The notes beneath the pieces are model-generated. The model saw only the letters and a program-made list of their open reading frames with translations, was not told the origin of the DNA and ran no database searches. Of a DNA stretch of 64,000 nt, positions 60,007-64,000 are shown piece after piece. The stretch covers positions 930,001 to 994,000 of the forward strand of contig NZ_CP173678.1 in NCBI RefSeq assembly GCF_051903925.1, given 5' to 3'. The position numbers were made by a program, and so were the translations under genes. Position 1 is the stretch's first letter. The number at the start of each line of letters is the position of its first letter. The stretch is from G051903925 sp051903925. GTDB lineage: Bacteria > Pseudomonadota > Alphaproteobacteria > Zavarziniales > Zavarziniaceae.

Positions 60007-60390
60007 TCAGGTGGCGGAGGCGGGGAGGTCAGTCGATGGCCGGTACAGCATCAGCGGCCGCAACTCATAGGAGCCATGGCCGGGATTGGCGTCGGCCAGC
60101 TCCCGTGCCGCCTCAAGCGCCTGGTCCAGGTTGTCGCAGTCGACAATGTAGAAGCCCAGCAGCTGCTCCTTCGTCTCGGCAAAGGGGCCATCGACGACGA
60201 TATTCTCCTTCCCCTTGTGCAGCGTCGTCGCCGCGGTCGTGGGCAGCAGGCGGGCAACCGGGCCAAGGCGGCCGGTCCGCGCCAGGCGGTCCTGCACCTC
60301 GCCCAGGCGGGCCATGACGGTGGCTTCCTCGTCCGGCGACCAGGCGCCGACGATGTCCTCCTGGTTGTAGCAAAGAATGGCATAAAGCAT
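60007..60390 (-). CDS. YCII-related (DGPF domain) protein
   Basis: The 127-residue protein contains VDGPFAETKEQLLGFYIVD, the DGPF motif, after MLYAILCYNQEDIVGAW. DGPF proteins are encoded beside ECF42 sigma factors and are candidate targets or modulators. No catalytic residues are established. It is just upstream of the sigma gene on the same strand. Confidence 0.92.
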   Translation of the reverse strand: MLYAILCYNQEDIVGAWSPDEEATVMARLGEVQDRLARTGRLGPVARLLPTTAATTLHKGKENIVVDGPFAETKEQLLGFYIVDCDNLDQALEAARELADANPGHGSYELRPLMLYRPSTDLPASAT

Positions 60391-60632
60391 GAGAAGGCTT
60401 CCCCTTTACGATGGCCGGCACGGGGCAAGCCCGGCCGTCCCGCTTCAAGGACGCGGCGCAGCCCCGCCAGCCGACAGGCAGTCGCCAGGATCATGCCGGT
60501 CAAGGGGGCAAAGGTTCCAGCCCACATCGCCCAGTCCTGGGCTCTGTCCTGGCTGCATCGGCCTGCCGTGCATATCTCTGGCGGCGTTTGTGCGTGTGGA
60601 CTTTGGGACAGGCTTTCCCCCATATCTTCGCC

Positions 60633-61466
60633 ATGCAGGCGATCCCCTTCCTGAAGATGCATGGTGCTGGCAACGACTTCGTTGTGTTCGACGCGCGCCA
60701 GGCGCTGATCACGATGACGCCGGCCGTGGCGCGCAAGATCGCCGACCGTCGGTTCGGCGTCGGCTGCGACCAGCTGATCGTGCTGGAGCCCAGCCGGGAG
60801 GCCGATGCCTTCATGCGCATCTACAATCCCGACGGCAGCGAAAGCGGCGCGTGCGGCAATGCTGCCCGCTGCGTCGGCGCCCTGCTGATCGCCGGGCTGG
60901 GGCGCAACGACTGCCGGATCGAGACGCTGTTCGGCGTGTTGACGGCGCAGTCCGCAGCCGATGGGCTGGTAACGGTCGACATGGGCGTGCCCCAACTGGA
61001 CTGGCAGCAGATCCCCCTGGCGCACGCGACCGACACCCTGCATGTCGATTTCAGCCCGGCGCCGGGCCTGTCCGATCCCGTCTGCGTCAGCATGGGCAAC
61101 CCGCACGCCGTGTTCTTCGTGGCCGATGCCGACGCGATCGACGTGCCCGCGCTGGGACCGGCGATCGAGCACGATCCCCTGTTTCCGCAGCGGGCCAACA
61201 TTTCCTTCGCCAGCCTGAACGAGGATGGCTCGATCCGCCTGCGGGTATGGGAGCGCGGCGCCGGGATGACCCAGGCCTGCGGCTCGGCAGCCTGTGCGAC
61301 CGTCGTCGCGGCCTCGCGCCGGGGCCTGGTCGATCGCTCGGCAAAGCTGGTCATGGATGGCGGCACGCTGAGCGTCACCTGGGCGCCCGATGGCCATGCC
61401 ATGCTGACCGGGCCGGTGGCAGTCGCATTCACCGGCTTTGCTCCGCCCGACCTGTTGGCGGCCTGA
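60633..61466 (+). CDS. dapF: Diaminopimelate epimerase
   Basis: The 277-residue enzyme interconverts LL- and meso-diaminopimelate for lysine and peptidoglycan. The catalytic cysteines are in ESGACGNAARCV and ACGSAACATV. KMHGAGNDFVVFD starts the family. The ATG at 60633 is chosen over upstream in-frame codons. It heads dapF-mtaB-ftsY-yciB, a common alphaproteobacterial order. Confidence 0.96.
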   Translation: MQAIPFLKMHGAGNDFVVFDARQALITMTPAVARKIADRRFGVGCDQLIVLEPSREADAFMRIYNPDGSESGACGNAARCVGALLIAGLGRNDCRIETLFGVLTAQSAADGLVTVDMGVPQLDWQQIPLAHATDTLHVDFSPAPGLSDPVCVSMGNPHAVFFVADADAIDVPALGPAIEHDPLFPQRANISFASLNEDGSIRLRVWERGAGMTQACGSAACATVVAASRRGLVDRSAKLVMDGGTLSVTWAPDGHAMLTGPVAVAFTGFAPPDLLAA

Positions 61467-61488
61467 GCGCGCGCGACCCGGGTTCGCC

Positions 61489-62796
61489 ATGACCGAGGTG
61501 ATCACCTTTGGCTGCCGCCTCAACGCGGCGGAGTCCGAGCTGATGCGCGGCCATGCCCAGGCGGCGGGCCTGGACGATGCCATCATCGTCAATACCTGCG
61601 CCGTCACGTCGGAGGCGGAACGCCAGGCACGCCAGACGATCCGCCGCCTGCGCCGCGAGCGGCCGGATGCGTGCATCATCGTCACTGGCTGCGCCGCCCA
61701 GATCGCGCCCGACACCTATGCCGGCATGCCCGAGGTCGACCATGTGGTGGGCCAGGTGGAGAAGCTGGCGCCGCAGACATTCCAGGCGTTGGCCGGCGAT
61801 GGTGCGCCCGCGCGCCTGCTCGCCCCGTTCGGGGAGGTGGAGGAGACGGCCGGCCACCTGATCGCCGGCTTCGGAGGCCGGGCGCGGGCCTTTGTCCCGG
61901 TGCAGAACGGCTGCGACCATGCCTGTACCTTCTGCACGATCCCGGCCGGGCGCGGGCCCTCGCGCAGCCAGCCCATGGGCTTCATCACCGATCAGGTGCG
62001 CAGGCTGGTGGAGGCCGGGCACCGGGAAGTGGTCCTGACCGGCGTCGACCTGACGGCCTATGGCGAGGACCTGCCGGGCAAGCCGACGCTGGGCGCCCTG
62101 GTGCGCCGCCTGTTGAAGGCGGTGCCCGAACTGCCGCGCCTGCGCATCTCGTCCATCGACACGGCGGAGGTCGACGCCGACCTGCGCCGCGCCCTGGCGG
62201 AGGAAGAGCGGCTGATGCCGCACCTGCACCTCAGCCTGCAGGCGGGGGACGACCTGATCCTGAAGCGGATGAAGCGCCGCCACAGCCGCGCGGACTCGGT
62301 GGCCCTGTGTGCCGACCTGCGCCGCCTGCGGCCCGACCTGGTGCTGGGGGCCGACCTCATCGCCGGCTTTCCGACCGAAACGGAGGCCGCCTTTGCCAAT
62401 ACCCTGGCCCTGGTCGAGGATTGCGGCCTGACCTGGCTGCATGTCTTTCCGTTCTCGCCCCGGCCCGGTACCCCTGCGGCGCGCATGCCGCAGGTGCCCG
62501 CCAGCATCGCGCGGGAACGCGCGCGCCAGTTGCGGGCGCGCGGTGCCGCCGCGGTCCAGGCCTTCCTGGAGCGGGAAGTGGGGCGCGAGCGGACCGCCCT
62601 GGTCGAGGAAAATGGCCAGTGTCGAACCGAACACTTCGCCCCCTTGCGCCTGGACCAGGCGGCCCTTCCCGGTGCGCTGGTGCGCGTGCGCGTTACGGGC
62701 GTGGCCGGCGGCGCGGGCGGATCGGGTGTTGAACCGGCCAGCCTGGTTGGCCACATCGTGACAGCAGGAGGCCCGGCACCCAGCCCGGGCCCCTAA
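61489..62796 (+). CDS. mtaB: tRNA (t6A37)-methylthiotransferase MtaB
   Basis: The 435-residue radical-SAM enzyme thiolates N6-threonylcarbamoyladenosine 37. The N-terminal UPF0004 domain has the 4Fe-4S cysteines in FGCRLN, NTCAVT and TGCAAQ. The SAM cluster is CDHACTFCTIPAGRG. A C-terminal TRAM-like domain follows. Start at ATG 61489. Confidence 0.95.
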   Translation: MTEVITFGCRLNAAESELMRGHAQAAGLDDAIIVNTCAVTSEAERQARQTIRRLRRERPDACIIVTGCAAQIAPDTYAGMPEVDHVVGQVEKLAPQTFQALAGDGAPARLLAPFGEVEETAGHLIAGFGGRARAFVPVQNGCDHACTFCTIPAGRGPSRSQPMGFITDQVRRLVEAGHREVVLTGVDLTAYGEDLPGKPTLGALVRRLLKAVPELPRLRISSIDTAEVDADLRRALAEEERLMPHLHLSLQAGDDLILKRMKRRHSRADSVALCADLRRLRPDLVLGADLIAGFPTETEAAFANTLALVEDCGLTWLHVFPFSPRPGTPAARMPQVPASIARERARQLRARGAAAVQAFLEREVGRERTALVEENGQCRTEHFAPLRLDQAALPGALVRVRVTGVAGGAGGSGVEPASLVGHIVTAGGPAPSPGP

Positions 62797-62810
62797 GCCG
62801 CAGGCAGGAC

Positions 62811-63752
62811 ATGAGCGACAGCGCGACACCCGAGAAGAAGGGCTGGTTCAGCCGCCTGAAGCAGGGCCTCAGCCGCAGCACTTCCTCCCTGACCGAGGGC
62901 ATCACCTCGATCTTCACCAAGCGCAAGCTGGACGACGAGACGCTGGACGAGCTCGAGGAACTGCTGATCCGCTCGGACCTGGGCGTGACCGCTGCTGCCG
63001 AAGTGCGCGAGGCGGTGGGCCGTGGCCGCTACAACAAGGAAGTCACGCCGAAGGAGATCAAGGAGATCCTCTCCGAGGCCGTCGCGGCGATCCTGGCGCC
63101 GGTTGCCCGGCCCCTGGCGATCGACCGGGCCAACCGGCCGCATGTCGTCCTGGTGGTGGGTGTCAACGGCACCGGCAAGACGACGACCATCGGCAAGCTG
63201 ACGCGCGAATGGCGGGGCCAGGGCCTGGGCGTGATGCTGGCCGCCTGCGACACGTTCCGCGCCGCCGCGATCGAGCAGCTGACGATCTGGGGCGAGCGCC
63301 TGGGCGCCCCCGTGGTGTCCGCTGCTGCCGGGGCAGACGCTGCGGGCCTGGCCTATACCGCGCTGGAAAAGGCCCGGACGGCGGGCAGCGACGTCCTGCT
63401 GATCGACACGGCCGGACGGCTGCAGAACAAGTCGCACCTGATGGCCGAGCTTGAAAAGATCATCCGTGTGATCCGCAAGCTGGATCCTACCGCGCCGCAC
63501 AGCGTGCTGCTGACCCTGGATGCGACGACGGGCCAGAACGCGATCAACCAGGTCGAGGTGTTCCAGAGCGTTGCCAATGTCTCCGGCCTGGTGATGACCA
63601 AGCTGGACGGGACGGCGCGCGGCGGTGTCCTGGTCGCGGTCGCGCGCCGCTTTGGCCTGCCCGTCCACTTCATCGGCGTGGGCGAAGGGGCGGAGGACCT
63701 GCAGCCCTTCGACGCCAAGGGCTTCGCAACGGCCCTCGCAGGCAAGGAATAG
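62811..63752 (+). CDS. ftsY: Signal recognition particle receptor FtsY
   Basis: The 313-residue SRP GTPase has a short amphipathic N-terminus (WFSRLKQGLSRST) in place of a long acidic domain. G1 is GVNGTGKT (117-124), then DTFRAAAIEQL, DTAGRLQNK and TKLDGTARGG. It docks SRP (with the ffs RNA) at the inner membrane. It follows mtaB by 14 bp. Confidence 0.96.
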   Translation: MSDSATPEKKGWFSRLKQGLSRSTSSLTEGITSIFTKRKLDDETLDELEELLIRSDLGVTAAAEVREAVGRGRYNKEVTPKEIKEILSEAVAAILAPVARPLAIDRANRPHVVLVVGVNGTGKTTTIGKLTREWRGQGLGVMLAACDTFRAAAIEQLTIWGERLGAPVVSAAAGADAAGLAYTALEKARTAGSDVLLIDTAGRLQNKSHLMAELEKIIRVIRKLDPTAPHSVLLTLDATTGQNAINQVEVFQSVANVSGLVMTKLDGTARGGVLVAVARRFGLPVHFIGVGEGAEDLQPFDAKGFATALAGKE

Positions 63753-63760
63753 GAGCAGGC

Positions 63761-64000
63761 ATGACGCAGGACGCCCCGCCCGCCCCGCCGCCGGCGCACG
63801 CGCCCATGTCGCCCTGGCTGCGCCTGGCGACGGAAGCGGGGCCACTGATCGTCTTCTTCGTCTGCAACGCCCAGTTCGGCCTGATTGTCGGCACCGGCGC
63901 GTTCATGGCGGCGACGCTGGCGTCGCTTGCCGTCACCTATCACCAGGAGCGGCGGATCCCCGTTCTGCCCCTGGTCAGCGGTGTCTGTGTCCTGGCCTTT
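63761..64000 (+). CDS. yciB: Septation protein YciB/IspZ (partial, runs off the window)
   Basis: Eighty codons are visible. After a proline-rich leader, WLRLATEAGPLIVFFVCNAQ and FMAATLASLAVTYHQERRIP match the first helices of the inner-membrane protein YciB (septation protein A). It starts at ATG 63761 with AGGAGCAG upstream, 8 bp after ftsY. The C-terminal part is outside the window. Confidence 0.88.
   Translation, partial: MTQDAPPAPPPAHAPMSPWLRLATEAGPLIVFFVCNAQFGLIVGTGAFMAATLASLAVTYHQERRIPVLPLVSGVCVLAF

Overview
The window is high-GC chromosomal DNA from an alphaproteobacterium, most likely a Rhodospirillales-type lineage. The evidence is gene content, the oriC context (ppsR/RP001-oriC-hemE), the mnmE-mnmG-rsmG-parA-parB order, and abundant palindromic intergenic repeats. 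The genus cannot be fixed from the sequence alone. No rRNA, tRNA, CRISPR, prophage or insertion sequence was recognised. One structural RNA gene (SRP RNA, ffs) was found.

The most informative region is the chromosomal replication origin. Between the divergent genes ppsR (minus) and hemE (plus) lies a 395-bp non-coding stretch, about 41573-41967. It holds DnaA-box-like sites, a 40-bp AT-rich segment and several inverted repeats. Leftward on the minus strand run ppsR, then (beyond an unrecognised plus-strand gene) maf-aroE-coaE-dnaQ. Rightward on the plus strand run hemE-hemH-hemJ, rho, then mnmE-mnmG-rsmG-parA-parB. Three perfect 16-bp parS sites lie at 53560, 55545 and 57672, so the chromosome segregation centromere is 12-16 kb from the origin.

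Layout. 1-5.7 kb: methyltransferase (cut by the window edge), ene-reductase, thiolase, hemN, EamA transporter. 5.8-16.9 kb: VOC protein, small membrane protein, ffs-dnaX-ybaB, pxpB/pxpC, quinone-reductase-like MDR protein, gloB-GST-cupin, VOC/nucleotidyltransferase-like pair, acetamidase/formamidase. 17-20.9 kb: nucleotide-sugar genes (ugd; a TviB-like dehydrogenase; a UDP-glucuronate 4-epimerase-like gene). 20.9-23.8 kb: msrB, dps, EamA transporter, PAS protein. 23.9-29.6 kb: a complete, tightly overlapped pseudaminic-acid operon, pseB-C-(SpsF-type cytidylyltransferase)-G-H-I. 29.7-36.4 kb: SDR, DUF1330, acyl-CoA synthetase, alpha/beta hydrolase and luciferase-like monooxygenase genes, with a divergent AraC regulator. 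36.6-57.9 kb: the origin region, with accessory genes (DUF4394, alpha-carbonic anhydrase, single-domain voltage-gated ion channel, quinone oxidoreductase, dienelactone hydrolase, ogt, ferredoxin). 57.9-64 kb: MBL hydrolase, ECF42-type sigma factor with its YCII/DGPF partner, dapF-mtaB-ftsY-yciB.

Dispersed palindromic elements punctuate intergenic gaps. One family has TCGAGACG/CGTCTCGA arms (1.9, 9.9, 16.9, 44.6 and 49.1 kb). Two unrelated repeat types are seen at 11.8 and 36.5 kb. No wholly novel multi-gene system is obvious. The best leads are the origin/parS architecture, the SpsF-for-PseF substitution, an unusual ion-channel selectivity filter, an unrecognised 356-residue protein beside the origin, a run of hairpins after rho, and several operator-like palindromes.
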